64,000 nucleotides of DNA from Pseudomonas sp. FP2335 (GTDB lineage: Bacteria; Pseudomonadota; Gammaproteobacteria; Pseudomonadales; Pseudomonadaceae). The stretch spans positions 496,001 through 560,000 of the forward strand of contig NZ_CP117437.1 of assembly GCF_030687535.1 (NCBI RefSeq), read 5' to 3'. A program made the translations under genes and the position numbers. Positions 26,501 through 36,300 of this stretch are shown here, one piece after another. Below the pieces are notes generated by a model. It was not told where the DNA came from. It saw nothing but the letters and a program-made list of their open reading frames with translations, and made no database searches. Numbering within the stretch: the first letter of the stretch is position 1; every line of letters begins with the position of its first letter.

Positions 26501-26898
26501 TGCAGGTCGCCTTGCTGGGTGGTGCGCTGCACCAGCAATTGTTCGAGCTGCGGCACCGGCAGGCTGGCGTAGCGCTGGGCCACCGGGATGACCTTGGTGG
26601 CCTTGAGCCGGGTCAGTTCACGCTGGTTTTCGGCGGTCTGGCGCGGCGCATCGCCCAGCTGGCGCTTGAGGTCCACCAGGCGCTGCTCGTAATCCTGCTT
26701 GTTGCCCAGGTACGTCAGGGTCTGTTGCAGGATGGTCTGCAAGGCCTTCATGTCGGCGTCGGGCAGCTTGCGGTCGGGCAGCTTGTCCAGGGTTTGCTGG
26801 ATGGCGTCGGCGCTGGGCGGGTCGGCCGCGTGAACGGTGCCGACACAAAGGGTCAGGCCCAGCAGGGCAGTGGCGAGAAACGAGCGCAGGATTGGCAT
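23560..26898 (-). CDS. mscK: MscK/KefA-type mechanosensitive channel
   Basis: The 1112-residue protein starts with a Sec signal peptide (MPILRSFLATALLGLTLCV, cleaved near AHAAD). Next comes a coiled-coil periplasmic region of about 450 residues rich in Gln and Leu heptads, then many membrane helices, and finally the MscS core with the pore helix region and the beta domain (SGTVSKIRIRATTITDFDRK). It gates on membrane tension during osmotic downshift. Length and layout match E. coli MscK (1120). ATG 26898 is preferred to an open upstream extension because it begins the signal peptide. Confidence 0.88.
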   Translation of the reverse strand: MPILRSFLATALLGLTLCVGTVHAADPPSADAIQQTLDKLPDRKLPDADMKALQTILQQTLTYLGNKQDYEQRLVDLKRQLGDAPRQTAENQRELTRLKATKVIPVAQRYASLPVPQLEQLLVQRTTQQGDLQKELADANSLSIAAQTRPERAQTEISNSQTRILQINSTLKAGKDNGKTLSADQRNQLNAELAALNALIPLRRQELAGNSQLQDLGNSQHDLVMEKTARLEQEIQDLQTLINQKRLAQSQQTVTQQSIEAQKAGGSSLLATESAANLKLSDYLLKSTDRLNDLTQKNLQTKQQLDTVTQSDAALDEQINVLKGSLLLSKILYKQKQALPRLTVDRDLADDIANIRLYQFEVNQQRELISSPSAYVDNLLANQSPEDVTPQLRRTLLELAITRSDLLERLSRELSALLNESITLQLNQKQLLSTATTLRATLDEQMFWIPSNKPLDTEWLETVPANLSKQITTLPWASSVSELYDGLTQRPLLFLPLLLLIGALLWRRKNLYQRLNKVHQDIGHFKRDSQWHTPQAILINILLAMPVSLGLALCGYALQIDARGQNANLGAALLQIAQAWMVFYTAYRILAPGGVAELHFRWEKPQVEFLQGWVRKLGLVVLALVAVVAIAEHQPAALADDVLGIGVVLLCYALMAWLLGRLLLHSPAHEKASLFRKAVGVLFTALPIALFIAVCFGYYYTALKLSDRLINTLYLLMFWLVIEATFVRGLGVAARRLAYARALAKRQAAKEAGDGEAVIEEPTLDIEQVNEQSMRLIRLALLGGFIAALYWVWKDLITVFSYLDNVTLYEYTSGTGANISMVPISIGDLLGASIIVGITFALARNLPGLLEVLVLSKLDLAQGSAYATTTLLSYVIAGVGFVSTLSTLGVSWDKLQWLVAALSVGLGFGMQEIFANFISGIMILFERPVRIGDTITIGNLSGTVSKIRIRATTITDFDRKDIIVPNKTFITGQLINWSLTDTITRVTLKLGVDYGSDLDLVKELLLKAARENPRVLKEPEPHVYFLNFGESTLDHELRMHVRDLGDRNPVIDEVNRFINREFKNHHINISFRQMEVYLKNLHGQEYKLVEVDSPAKPANDGGVIEPPPSKLD

Positions 26899-26948
26899 AG
26901 AGACCGGTCGAGCAAGGTGAAGAATCGGGGGTGTTGTCGCCCCGCAGT

Positions 26949-28691
26949 TTAGAGGAAGAGTCCGGGGCCCGGGCGACTTCCTTCGGGGAATCTGACGCCC
27001 ACTTTGCCGATCTTGTTCCCGTCCATGACCGCGACGGTCCAGATGGTGTTGTTCCATTCCACTTGGTCGCCGACGATGGGCGCGCCGCCGACTTTCTGGG
27101 TGATGAAGCTGCTCAGCGGCATGTCCGGGTCGATGCCTTCCAGTTTCAGGCCGTACAGGGCGGAAACCGCGCCCAGCTGGGCGTCGCCTTCGAGGACGAA
27201 GTCGCCGAAGAAGCGCAGGTCGAGGCCGCGTTGCGGCGCCTGGCTGAACAGTTTGCCCAGAGCCGGCAGGTTGTGTTCGTGGCCGATCACGCAGAGCAAG
27301 TCGCCGACTTCCAGCACCGTACTACCCGACGGGTGGAGCAGTTGCTGGCCACGGAACAGCGCGGCGATCCGCGTGCCCTCGGGCATTTTCAGCTCGCGCA
27401 GGGCGGCGCCGATGCACCATTTCTCGGCACCCAGGCGGTAGACGAACAGCTCCCACTCGCTGGTGACGTGCACTTCCAGAGCCGCGCGGGAAATCGGCGC
27501 CGGGTCCGGTGGTACGGTGACCTTGAGCAGCTTGGCCACCCACGGCAGGCTCGTGCCCTGCACCAGCAGCGAGACCAGCACGATAAAGAATGCCAGGTTG
27601 AAGTACAGCTGCGCGTGAGGCAGGCCGGCCATCAGCGGGAACACTGCGAGAATGATCGGCACCGCGCCGCGCAGGCCTACCCAGGCGATAAAGGCTTTTT
27701 CGCGGCCGTGGAACGCCTTGAACGGCAGCAGGCCGACGATCACCGACAGCGGCCGCGCAAACAGGATCATCCACAGCGCCAGGCCCAGAGCCGGCAGGGC
27801 AATCGGCAGCAGGTCATGGGGTGTGACCAGCAGGCCCAGCACCAGGAACATGCCGATCTGTGCGAGCCAGGCCATGCCGTCGAGCATATGCAAAATGCCA
27901 TGACGGCTGCGCACCGGCCGGTTGCCGATCACCAGGCCGCACAGGTACACGGCGAGAAAGCCGCTGCCGTGCAGGGCGTTGGTCACGGCGAAGACGAACA
28001 GGCCGCCGGCGATTACCAGGATCGGGTACAGGCCGGTGGCCAGGTTGATGCGGTTGACCATTTGCAGCATCAGCCAGCCGCCCCCGAGGCCGACGACGCC
28101 GCCGATGCCGAATTCGCGTACCAGGTGGGTCAGCAGGCTCCAGTGCAGGCCGGTCTGGCCGCTGGCGAGCATGTCGATCAGGGTGACGGTGAGAAACACC
28201 GCCATCGGGTCGTTGCTGCCGGACTCGATCTCCAGGCTGGCGGTCACCCGTTCGTTGAGGCCCTTGCCGCCCAGCAGCGAGAACACGGCGGCGGCGTCGG
28301 TCGAGCCGACAATCGCGCCAATCAACAAGCCCTGGATGATATTGAGGTCGAACAGCCAGGCCGCGGCCATGCCGGTGAGGCCGGTGGTAATCAACACCCC
28401 CACCGTGGCCAGCGACAATGCCGGCCAGAGTGCCACGCGGAAACTCGCCACCCGGGTGCGCAAGCCGCCGTCGAGCAGGATCACGGCCAGTGCGAGGTTG
28501 CCCACCAGGTAGGCGGTCGGGTAATTGTCAAAGATGATGCCGCCGCCATCGACACCGGCAACCATGCCCACGGCCAGGATGATCACCAGGATCGGAATCC
28601 CCAGGCGGGACGAAAGAGAACTCACCAGAATGCTCGCACTCACCAGCAACGCGCCGATCAAGAACAGGCTGTTGATGGTCGTCGCATTCAA
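26949..28691 (-). CDS. nhaP2: Potassium/proton antiporter, NhaP2/CvrA family
   Basis: The 580-residue product has 12-13 membrane helices in the CPA1 fold, including [15 protein letters not shown] and the [10 protein letters not shown] signature, then a cytoplasmic RCK/TrkA_C-like domain and a C-terminal CorC/HlyC-type domain. It exports K+ (and Na+) for protons at high ion load. The best start is TTG 28691: GGAG lies eight bases upstream and the length matches E. coli CvrA (578). The next upstream start codons lengthen it without homology. Confidence 0.88.
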   Translation of the reverse strand: MNATTINSLFLIGALLVSASILVSSLSSRLGIPILVIILAVGMVAGVDGGGIIFDNYPTAYLVGNLALAVILLDGGLRTRVASFRVALWPALSLATVGVLITTGLTGMAAAWLFDLNIIQGLLIGAIVGSTDAAAVFSLLGGKGLNERVTASLEIESGSNDPMAVFLTVTLIDMLASGQTGLHWSLLTHLVREFGIGGVVGLGGGWLMLQMVNRINLATGLYPILVIAGGLFVFAVTNALHGSGFLAVYLCGLVIGNRPVRSRHGILHMLDGMAWLAQIGMFLVLGLLVTPHDLLPIALPALGLALWMILFARPLSVIVGLLPFKAFHGREKAFIAWVGLRGAVPIILAVFPLMAGLPHAQLYFNLAFFIVLVSLLVQGTSLPWVAKLLKVTVPPDPAPISRAALEVHVTSEWELFVYRLGAEKWCIGAALRELKMPEGTRIAALFRGQQLLHPSGSTVLEVGDLLCVIGHEHNLPALGKLFSQAPQRGLDLRFFGDFVLEGDAQLGAVSALYGLKLEGIDPDMPLSSFITQKVGGAPIVGDQVEWNNTIWTVAVMDGNKIGKVGVRFPEGSRPGPGLFL

Positions 28692-28814
28692 AGGCAGTAC
28701 TCCATGGGCAAACAAGACGGGGCGCAAACTGACCATGCAGTCTGCGTGCCAGCGATTCTAACCTGTTGAATTGCTGCGCTGTCAAAAAGCTTTTGCAGGT
28801 TGGCGAAGATCCAA

Positions 28815-28904
28815 TGGGGGAGCGGGCTCGCTCGCGAAAGCGGTGTGCCAGTCGATACATCTGGCGACTGATACACCGCTTTCGCGAGCAAGCCCGCTCC
28901 CACA
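28815..28904. repeat. REP inverted pair
   Basis: ATGGGGGAGCGGGCTCGCTC at 28815 and the inverted GAGCAAGCCCGCTCCCACA ending at 28904 form a hairpin between nhaP2 and the chemoreceptor gene. The left arm has two changes from the usual core. Confidence 0.88.
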
Positions 28905-28925
28905 TTTTTGGCCGAGGTGTGTCAG

Positions 28926-30551
28926 TTAGAGGCGGAAACGGCCGACCATCCCATTCAAATCCACCGCCAATCGCGACAACTCACTGCTCGCCGCACTGGT
29001 CTGGTTGGCGCCCGTCGCCGATTGCACCGATAGATCGCGGATGTTCACCAGGTTGCGGTCCACTTCCCGCGCCACCTGCGCCTGTTCTTCCGCGGCGCTG
29101 GCGATCACCAGGTTGCGCTCGTTGATCTCGACAATCGCAGTGTTGATGGTATCCAGCGACATCCCCGCACCTTTGGCGATGTTCAGCGTCGATTCCGCAC
29201 GCTCGGTGCTGTTGCGCATCGAATCCACTGCGTGTTCGGTGCCGGCCTGGATGCTGCCGATCATCCGCTCGATCTCGCTGGTGGATTGCTGGGTACGATG
29301 GGCCAGTGCGCGCACTTCATCGGCGACCACCGCAAAACCACGTCCGGCTTCACCGGCGCGGGCGGCTTCGATGGCGGCGTTGAGGGCCAGCAGGTTGGTC
29401 TGGTCGGCGAGGCCGCGAATCACGTCCAGTACCTTGCCGATGTCCCGCGACTCATTGGCCAGGTCGCCAATCAATGTGGCGGTGGCTTGCACATCACCGC
29501 TCATGCGTTCGATGGCGCTGACGGTTTCCTGCACCAGATCACGCCCGTCACCAGCCGAGGTGGTGGCGTTGCGCGAGGCTTCGGAGGTGCTCACGGCATT
29601 GCGCGCGACTTCTTCGACGGCGCTGGTCATTTCATTGACGGCGGTGGCGGCTTGTTCGATCTCGTTGTTTTGCTGGGTCAGGCCACGGGCGCTTTCGTCG
29701 GTGACGGCGTTCAGCTCTTCGGCGGCCGAGGCGAGTTGGGTGGCGGACCCGGCGATGCGTTGCAGGGTGTCGCGCAGTTTGTCCTGCATCTTGGCCATGG
29801 CGGCCAGCAGGCGGCCGGCTTCGTCATTGCCGTCGACCTTGATCGGGCGCGTCAGGTTGCCTTCGGCGACTTCTTCGGCGGCTTCCAGAGCCTGGGCGAT
29901 AGGCACGGTGATGCTGCGGGTCAGCAGCCAGGCGAACAGCACAGTCAGCGCGGTGGCCAGTACCAGCAGGCCTACCACCAGGTCGAAAGCCAGGTCGTAT
30001 TGATCCTTGGCTTGCTGATTGGTGACCAGGGCCATCTTGTTGTTGATGTCCAGCAGGCGCGCCAGCACGGCGTTGACCTGCTCGGAGTTGCTCAGCAGCT
30101 CGGTGTTGATCAGGGTGCGCAGGGCTTCCACCTGATTGGCCTGGGACAGGCTCTTCATGCGCGTTTCGATCTGACGGTACTGGCCCAGCAAGGTGACGTA
30201 CTCGTCATAGGCGGCGCGCTCTTCGCGACTGTCGATGAGTTTTTCGTAAATGCCCTGGGCGGCGCGGATCTGCTGGTCGCGCAGTTCGAAGGTTTCCAGG
30301 GTCTTCTGCTGCACGTCCGGCTCGCGGTTGGTCAGCAAACGGTAGGACAGGACGCGCAGGCGCAGGGTCAGCTGGGTGAACTCATCCAGTGCGCGAATGC
30401 TCGGCACGCTGGACAGGGTGATGTCTTCGGCGGCGCCACGGATCTTGCTCATCTGGTTCAGGGCGAACACGCCGAGAAACAACATGAGTGCGCCGATAAA
30501 CGCGAAGCCAAGAAAGGCGCGCGGCGCGATATTCATATTACGAAGGGACAT
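28926..30551 (-). CDS. Methyl-accepting chemotaxis protein, 4HB ligand domain
   Basis: The 541-residue protein has helix one at residues 11-33, a periplasmic four-helix-bundle ligand domain (about residues 35-190, of the 4HB_MCP type), helix two near 190-210, a HAMP domain and the methyl-accepting signalling coiled coil with the hairpin-tip sequence [31 protein letters not shown] (given here in part). It senses small ligands and signals through CheA/CheW. The ligand cannot be inferred. No che genes are adjacent. No CheR-binding pentapeptide ends the protein. Confidence 0.92.
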   Translation of the reverse strand: MSLRNMNIAPRAFLGFAFIGALMLFLGVFALNQMSKIRGAAEDITLSSVPSIRALDEFTQLTLRLRVLSYRLLTNREPDVQQKTLETFELRDQQIRAAQGIYEKLIDSREERAAYDEYVTLLGQYRQIETRMKSLSQANQVEALRTLINTELLSNSEQVNAVLARLLDINNKMALVTNQQAKDQYDLAFDLVVGLLVLATALTVLFAWLLTRSITVPIAQALEAAEEVAEGNLTRPIKVDGNDEAGRLLAAMAKMQDKLRDTLQRIAGSATQLASAAEELNAVTDESARGLTQQNNEIEQAATAVNEMTSAVEEVARNAVSTSEASRNATTSAGDGRDLVQETVSAIERMSGDVQATATLIGDLANESRDIGKVLDVIRGLADQTNLLALNAAIEAARAGEAGRGFAVVADEVRALAHRTQQSTSEIERMIGSIQAGTEHAVDSMRNSTERAESTLNIAKGAGMSLDTINTAIVEINERNLVIASAAEEQAQVAREVDRNLVNIRDLSVQSATGANQTSAASSELSRLAVDLNGMVGRFRL

Positions 30552-30818
30552 GCTGGAATCCTGGGGGAGAAGCGCGATCCGTGCGGGCGTGATACGGGGT
30601 GTGCCTCTCTATCGGTCGTACGACTAAAGTCTAAAGGGGGCTGTGCGTTTTTGTCGCATCCGACGAGGTTCAGGAACCAGATGGGGGAATTGCAGTCACT
30701 AAGGCTCGAAAGCGCGGCCCGGCCCTGAATAATCGGGCTGCGCGCCGGGGATAACCCTGGCATCCGAGGTGAATTTTCTTTATCGTCACCGCCCTTTGAA
30801 AAAGCCCGAGAAATCAAA

Positions 30819-31049
30819 ATGTTAGAAGCATCCCTCAGCCAATTGGAACAACTGGTCAGCGACCTGGTACAGCAGAACCAGGATCTGTTGGGCAGCAACG
30901 AATCCCTCAAGGCCGAACTGGCTCGCGCCAAGGATGAGAACGACAGCCTGCAACTGAGCCTGATGGAACAGGAAGAAAAACAAGGCGCCACCGCCGCCCG
31001 TATCCAAGCGTTGGTTGAGCGTGTGAGCGCAGGTCCGGTCGGCGCATGA
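30819..31049 (+). CDS. ZapB-like small coiled-coil protein
   Basis: The 76-residue protein is one long coiled coil with heptad-spaced Leu residues (LEASLSQLEQLVSDLVQQ, then NQDLLGSNESLKAELARA), resembling ZapB or TIGR02449-type proteins. It sits directly before a ZapA-like gene and overlaps it by four bases, so the two are co-translated. It probably forms part of the Z-ring layer around FtsZ, but it differs in sequence from the usual pseudomonad TIGR02449 protein. I think it is a paralogue. Confidence 0.72.
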   Translation: MLEASLSQLEQLVSDLVQQNQDLLGSNESLKAELARAKDENDSLQLSLMEQEEKQGATAARIQALVERVSAGPVGA

Positions 31050-31339
31050 ATGAAGGGATAAAGGTCGTTTCGATTCTCGGCGAGGATTACTCGATCAAGG
31101 CGCCAGCCGGGGAAGACAAAACCCTGATGCACGCCGTGACCATGCTCAAGGCCTCCCTGGCCACCACCAAGAAAAAGTACCCGACCCTGATCGGGGACAA
31201 GTTACTGGTGCTGGCGGCGTTGAACCTGTGCGCCGAACAGATCGAAATGCAGCAGGCGCACCAGGAGGAACTCGACCGTTACCAAGAGCAAGTCAGCGCC
31301 ACGGTCGAGGTGATTTCCAAGGTAATCGGACAGCCTTAG
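31046..31339 (+). CDS. ZapA-like cell division protein
   Basis: The 97-residue protein has the ZapA layout: an N-terminal globular part (IKVVSILGEDYSIKAPAGED), the core helix with GDKLLVLAALNLCAEQI and a C-terminal coiled coil. ZapA binds and bundles FtsZ filaments. The usual pseudomonad zapA is followed by 6S RNA and a 5-formyltetrahydrofolate cyclo-ligase gene; here its stop overlaps a convergent acyl-CoA dehydrogenase gene, so this pair appears to be a second copy. Confidence 0.75.
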   Translation: MNEGIKVVSILGEDYSIKAPAGEDKTLMHAVTMLKASLATTKKKYPTLIGDKLLVLAALNLCAEQIEMQQAHQEELDRYQEQVSATVEVISKVIGQP

Positions 31340-33138
31340 AACCACGCGTCCTGCATCGCGAGGCACGTATCATCCCGCGCCTCCAGAATCGCCAGTTCAT
31401 GATGGCAGCCCGGTACTTCCCAGGTCAGGAAATACCGGGCGGCCTGGAACTTGCCTTTATAGAAGGCGACATCCGCCGCATTGCCCTTGGCCAACCCCTC
31501 TTCGGCGCGAATCGCCTGTTCCAGCCAGCGCCAGCCAATCACCGTATGCCCAAATACCTTCAGGTACAGCGCCGAATTCGCCAGGCTGCTGTTGACCTTG
31601 CCGTGGGCCAGATCCGTGAGCAGGCCAATGGTGACGCTTTGCAAGCGGTTGACCAGTTGCTCCAGGGGTTCTCTCAGGGCATTGAGTGATGGATATTCCT
31701 GCGCCCGGGCGCCGGTTTCGGCGATCAGCCGGATCAGTTGTTTCAAGCCCGCGCCGCCGTTCTGCGCCAGCTTGCGTCCCAGCAAGTCGAGGGACTGGAT
31801 GCCGTGGGTGCCTTCATGGATCGGGTTCAGGCGGTTGTCGCGGTAGTACTGCTCCACCGGGTATTCGCGGGTGTAGCCGTGGCCGCCGAGGATCTGGATC
31901 GCCAGTTCGTTGGCCTTGAGGCAGAACTCCGAGGGCCAGGATTTGACGATGGGGGTGAGCAGGTCCAACAGTTCGTGGGCCTGTTTACGCTCGGTTTCAG
32001 TCTCCAGGGTGGTGGTGTCGTCGAACAGGCGTGCGGCGTACAAGCCAAGGTCGAAGGCGCCTTCGACGTAGGCTTTTTGCGTCAGCAGCATGCGTTTTAT
32101 ATCCGCGTGCTGAATGATCGAGACCGGCGCCGTTGTCGGGTCCTTGCTGTCCGGCAGGCGACCTTGCGGGCGTTCACGGGCGTATTCCAGGGAATACAGG
32201 TAGCCGGCGTAACCGAGCATCACCGCGCCCATGCCCACGCCGATTCGCGCTTCGTTCATCATCTGGAACATGCAGCTCAAGCCCTGGTGCGGTTTGCCCA
32301 CCAGATAGCCGACACAGTTACCATTATCGCCGAAGTTAAGCGCCGTGGACGTGGTGCCGCGCCAGCCCATCTTGTGAAACAGCCCGGCCAGTAGCACGTC
32401 GTTGCGTTCGCCAAGGCTGCCATCGTGGTTGACCAGGAACTTGGGCACGATGAACAGCGAAATGCCCTTCACCCCGGCGGGCGCGTCCGGCAGCTTGGCC
32501 AGCACCATGTGCACAATGTTTTCCGACAGCGGGTGATCGCCGCCGGAGATAAAGATCTTGTTGCCCTTCAGACGATAAGTGCCGTCGGCCGCCGGTTCTG
32601 CGCGGGTACGAATATCCGACAGTGACGAGCCCGCGTGGGGTTCGGTCAGGGCCATGGTGCCGAAGAAGCGGCCATCGATCATCGGTTGCAGGAAGCGTTG
32701 TTTCTGCTCCTCGGTGCCGAAGCTCTCAATGAGGTTGGCGGCGCCCATGGTCAGGAACGGGTAGGACGTGGATGCGGCGTTGGCCGATTGGAAATGCGCA
32801 AAGCATGCCTGGGAGAGCAGGGTGGGCAACTGCATGCCACCGGCTTCGAAGCTGCGCGCGGCGTTGAGGAAGCCGGCTTCCAGAAATGCATCGACGGCCG
32901 GTTTGACCTCGGGAATCAGGATGGCTGCGCCATTTTCGTAGCGCGGCTCGTTTTCGTCGTTCTTGCGGTTATGGGGGGCGAAGTACTTTTCGGCGATGTT
33001 TCGAGCGGTGCTGATCGCCGCATCGAACGTTTCCCGATTGTGCTCGGCAAACCGCTCGCGCCTGGTCAGGCTCTCGGCATCAAGGACTTCGTACAGCTCG
33101 AAAGCCAGATTGCGGGAACTGAGCAGCGTCTCGGACAT
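31336..33138 (-). CDS. Acyl-CoA dehydrogenase, large type
   Basis: The 600-residue flavoprotein has the N-terminal helical domain, the middle beta domain with TMALTEPHAGSSLSDI and NKIFISGGDH, and the C-terminal domain with the ILGGHGYTREYPVEQYYRD signature. It also has the extra C-terminal segment that marks the 600-residue DmdC/AcdB-type group. It dehydrogenates acyl-CoA at C2-C3; the substrate is unknown, and no other fatty-acid genes are next to it. Its stop overlaps the ZapA-like gene by four bases, tail to tail. Confidence 0.9.
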   Translation of the reverse strand: MSETLLSSRNLAFELYEVLDAESLTRRERFAEHNRETFDAAISTARNIAEKYFAPHNRKNDENEPRYENGAAILIPEVKPAVDAFLEAGFLNAARSFEAGGMQLPTLLSQACFAHFQSANAASTSYPFLTMGAANLIESFGTEEQKQRFLQPMIDGRFFGTMALTEPHAGSSLSDIRTRAEPAADGTYRLKGNKIFISGGDHPLSENIVHMVLAKLPDAPAGVKGISLFIVPKFLVNHDGSLGERNDVLLAGLFHKMGWRGTTSTALNFGDNGNCVGYLVGKPHQGLSCMFQMMNEARIGVGMGAVMLGYAGYLYSLEYARERPQGRLPDSKDPTTAPVSIIQHADIKRMLLTQKAYVEGAFDLGLYAARLFDDTTTLETETERKQAHELLDLLTPIVKSWPSEFCLKANELAIQILGGHGYTREYPVEQYYRDNRLNPIHEGTHGIQSLDLLGRKLAQNGGAGLKQLIRLIAETGARAQEYPSLNALREPLEQLVNRLQSVTIGLLTDLAHGKVNSSLANSALYLKVFGHTVIGWRWLEQAIRAEEGLAKGNAADVAFYKGKFQAARYFLTWEVPGCHHELAILEARDDTCLAMQDAWF

Positions 33139-33258
33139 GGCGGATCACCTATGTGGGAATAGGGCCGAGTCTAAGTGCGCAAATAGAGGCTGGATAGCAA
33201 GATTGATTTGGGTGATGGAGGGGCAGAACACGGACGGGTGAGAGATACGCAGTCCAAA

Positions 33259-33348
33259 TGCGGGAGCGGGCTTGCCCGCGAAGACGGAGTGCCAGTCACT
33301 GAATTAGTTGACTGACCCACCGCTTTCGCGAGCAAGCCCGCTCCCACA
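33259..33348. repeat. REP inverted pair
   Basis: TGCGGGAGCGGGCTTGCCCGCGAAGACGG and the inverted copy ending CCGCTCCCACA form a hairpin downstream of putA, where it may act as a terminator. Confidence 0.88.
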
Positions 33349-33351
33349 GGT

Positions 33352-36300
33352 TTAGCCGATGGTCATCAGGCTCGCGTTACCGCCCGCGGCTGCGGTGTTA
33401 ACGCTCAGTGCCCGCTCGATCACCAGGCGTTCCAGCGCAATCGCCGTCTCGCCTTGGGACAAACCATGCACCCCGACAATCGCACCACTGCGCTGCGCCA
33501 CTTGCTGGCACACCGCACGCAGTTGGTCGGAGTCGCCGTGGTGCACAACGGCGTCGAATACCACTTCGTCCTTGGTCCAGTCAGTCACGCGCTTGATCTT
33601 CGCCTGAATTTCTTTCGGCAGGCGTGGGAGCAACGCCTTGGTCAAGTCAGTTTCCGGCCATACCGCCGAACCGCCTACCGCCAGCACTGCCGCCAGTTGC
33701 GTCAGCAGGTCGCCTTCTACTTCCGCCAGGCACAATACGTGCTCGCGGGGCAGGATGGCGTAGCTGTTGCGCTCGCCGGTCGGGCCGGCCAGTTGGCGGG
33801 TGATACCGCTTTGCGATTGCGCGGCGAACTGGCTGCACAGGGCGCTCAGCTCGCTGAGCTTGTTGCCGTCGGCCCAGGTTTTCAGGGCGGTCAGCGGCTG
33901 GCTCATGGCATCCCGCAGACGTACATCTGGAGCGGCCAGGGCATCGCCACGTACGAAGGACTGCTCGATGGCATCCGTAGGACGAGTCGACAGCAGGCGA
34001 TACAGGTACAGCGGACCACCGGCTTTCGGGCCAGTCCCCGACAAGCCTTCGCCACCGAACGGTTGTACGCCAACCACGGCACCCACGATGTTGCGGTTTA
34101 CGTAGACGTTACCGGCGTGGACGTTGTCGATCACCTTGGCGATGGTCTCGTCGATACGGGTGTGCACGCCCAGTGTCAGGCCGTAGCCCGACGCGTTGAT
34201 CTGGCCGATGAGCTGATCGATCTCTTTGCGCTTGTAGCGCACCACGTGCAGTACCGGGCCGAAGATTTCGCGTTGCAGTTCGTCGAAGCTTTCCAGTTCG
34301 ATCAGGGTTGGCATCACGAAGGTGCCGCGCTTGATCTCTTCACCGTCGGCGATTGCCACCTGGTACACATTGCGGCCTTTGTCACGCATGGCCTGGATGT
34401 GTTTCTCGATACCCGCCTTGGCTTCGGCGTCGATCACCGGGCCGATGTCTACCGACAGGCGCTCCGGGTTGCCCAGACGGCATTCGGCCATGGCGCCCTT
34501 GAGCATTTCGATGACGCGGTCTGCCGAATCTTCCTGCAAGCACAGTACACGCAGGGCCGAGCAGCGTTGACCGGCACTGTCAAAGGCCGAGGACACGACG
34601 TCGATGACCACTTGTTCGGTGAGTGCCGAGGAGTCGACGATCATTGCGTTCTGGCCGCCGGTTTCGGCGATCAGCGGGATCGGACGGCCCTGGGCATCCA
34701 GGCGACCGGCGACATTGCGCTGCAGCAGGCGCGCAACCTCGGTGGAACCAGTGAACATCACGCCTTTGACGCGATCATCACCCACCAGGCGGGCACCCAC
34801 GGTTTCGCCCTGGCCCGGCAGCAGTTGCAGCACGCCTTGCGGAATACCGGCTTCCAGCAGGATGCGCACGGCTTGCGCGGCGACCAGCGGGGTTTGCTCG
34901 GCAGGCTTGGCCAGTACGGGGTTGCCGGCGGCCAGTGCAGCGGCGACCTGGCCGCTGAAGATCGCCAGCGGGAAGTTCCACGGGCTGATGCACACCACCG
35001 GCCCCAGTGGGCGGTGGGCGTCATTGGTGAAGTCGTTACGTGCCTGCACCGCGTAGTAACGCAGGAAGTCCACGGCTTCGCGCACTTCGGCGATGGCGTT
35101 GGCGAAGGTCTTGCCGGCTTCGCGGGCCAGCAGGCCCATCAGCGGTTGGATCTCGCTTTCCATCAGGTCGGCGGCGCGCTCCAGGATCGCGGCACGCTCG
35201 GCGGGCGGGGTGGCCTGCCAGATGGGACCGGCGCCGATGGCGCACTGGATGGCGTTGTCGACGTCTTCGACCGTAGCTTCTTGTACGTGGCCGACCACGT
35301 CGCGCAGGTCGGACGGGTTCAGCACCGGTGCCGCCGGCTGTTCACTGGCGGCGCAGCCGAGCATCGGCGCGGCCTTCCAGTTGTTGTGGGCAGTGGCCAG
35401 CAGGGCGCAGGACAGCGATGCCAGGCGATGTTCGTTGGCCAGGTCGATACCGGCCGAGTTGGCGCGGTCGCTGCCGTACAGGTCACGGGGCAATGGAATG
35501 CGCGGGTGTGGCAGGCCGAAGCCGCCTTCCAGCGTGGCCATTTGCTCGATGCTGGCCACTGGGTCGGCCACCAGCTCCTGAATCGAGATGGACTGGTCAG
35601 CGATGCGGTTGACGAACGAGGTGTTGGCGCCGTTTTCCAGCAGGCGACGTACCAGGTAAGCCAACAGTGTTTCGTGGGTGCCGACCGGAGCGTACACGCG
35701 GCACGGACGGTTCAGCTTGCCATCGGAAACCTTGCCTACAACCTGCTCGTACAGAGGTTCACCCATGCCGTGCAGGCATTGGAACTCGTACTGGCCCGGG
35801 TAATAGTTCTGGCCGGCAATATGGTAGATGGCCGACAGGGTGTGGGCGTTGTGCGTGGCGAACTGCGGGTAGATGACTTCCGGCACCGACAGCAGTTTGC
35901 GTGCGCAGGCGATGTAGGACACGTCGGTGTAAACCTTGCGGGTGTACACCGGGTAGCCTTCCAGGCCTTCGACCTGGGCGCGCTTGATCTCGCTGTCCCA
36001 GTACGCGCCTTTTACCAGGCGGATCATCAGGCGGTGACGGCTACGGCGCGCCAGGTCGATCACGTAGTCGATCACATACGGGCAACGCTTCTGGTAAGCC
36101 TGGATCACGAAGCCGATGCCGTTCCAGCCGGTCAGTTGCGGCTCGAAGCACAGGCGTTCCAGCAGGTCCAGCGACAGCTCCAGGCGGTCGGCTTCTTCGG
36201 CGTCGATGTTCAAGCCGATGTCGTATTGCTTGGCCAGCAAGGTCAGGGACAGCAGGCGTGGGTACAGCTCGTCCATCACACGCTCGTACTGCGCACGGCT

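Noticed and set aside
23653..26952. An open frame of about 1,100 codons on the plus strand opposite mscK
   Set aside because: Low-complexity, Gln/Ala/Val/His-rich translation; it mirrors the coding bias of the real gene on the other strand. Similar long frames at 46876-49542 and 51692-54601 are rejected for the same reason.
31340..31345. 6S RNA expected after zapA in pseudomonads
   Set aside because: The ZapA-like gene ends inside the dehydrogenase gene with no intergenic space, so there is no room for it.
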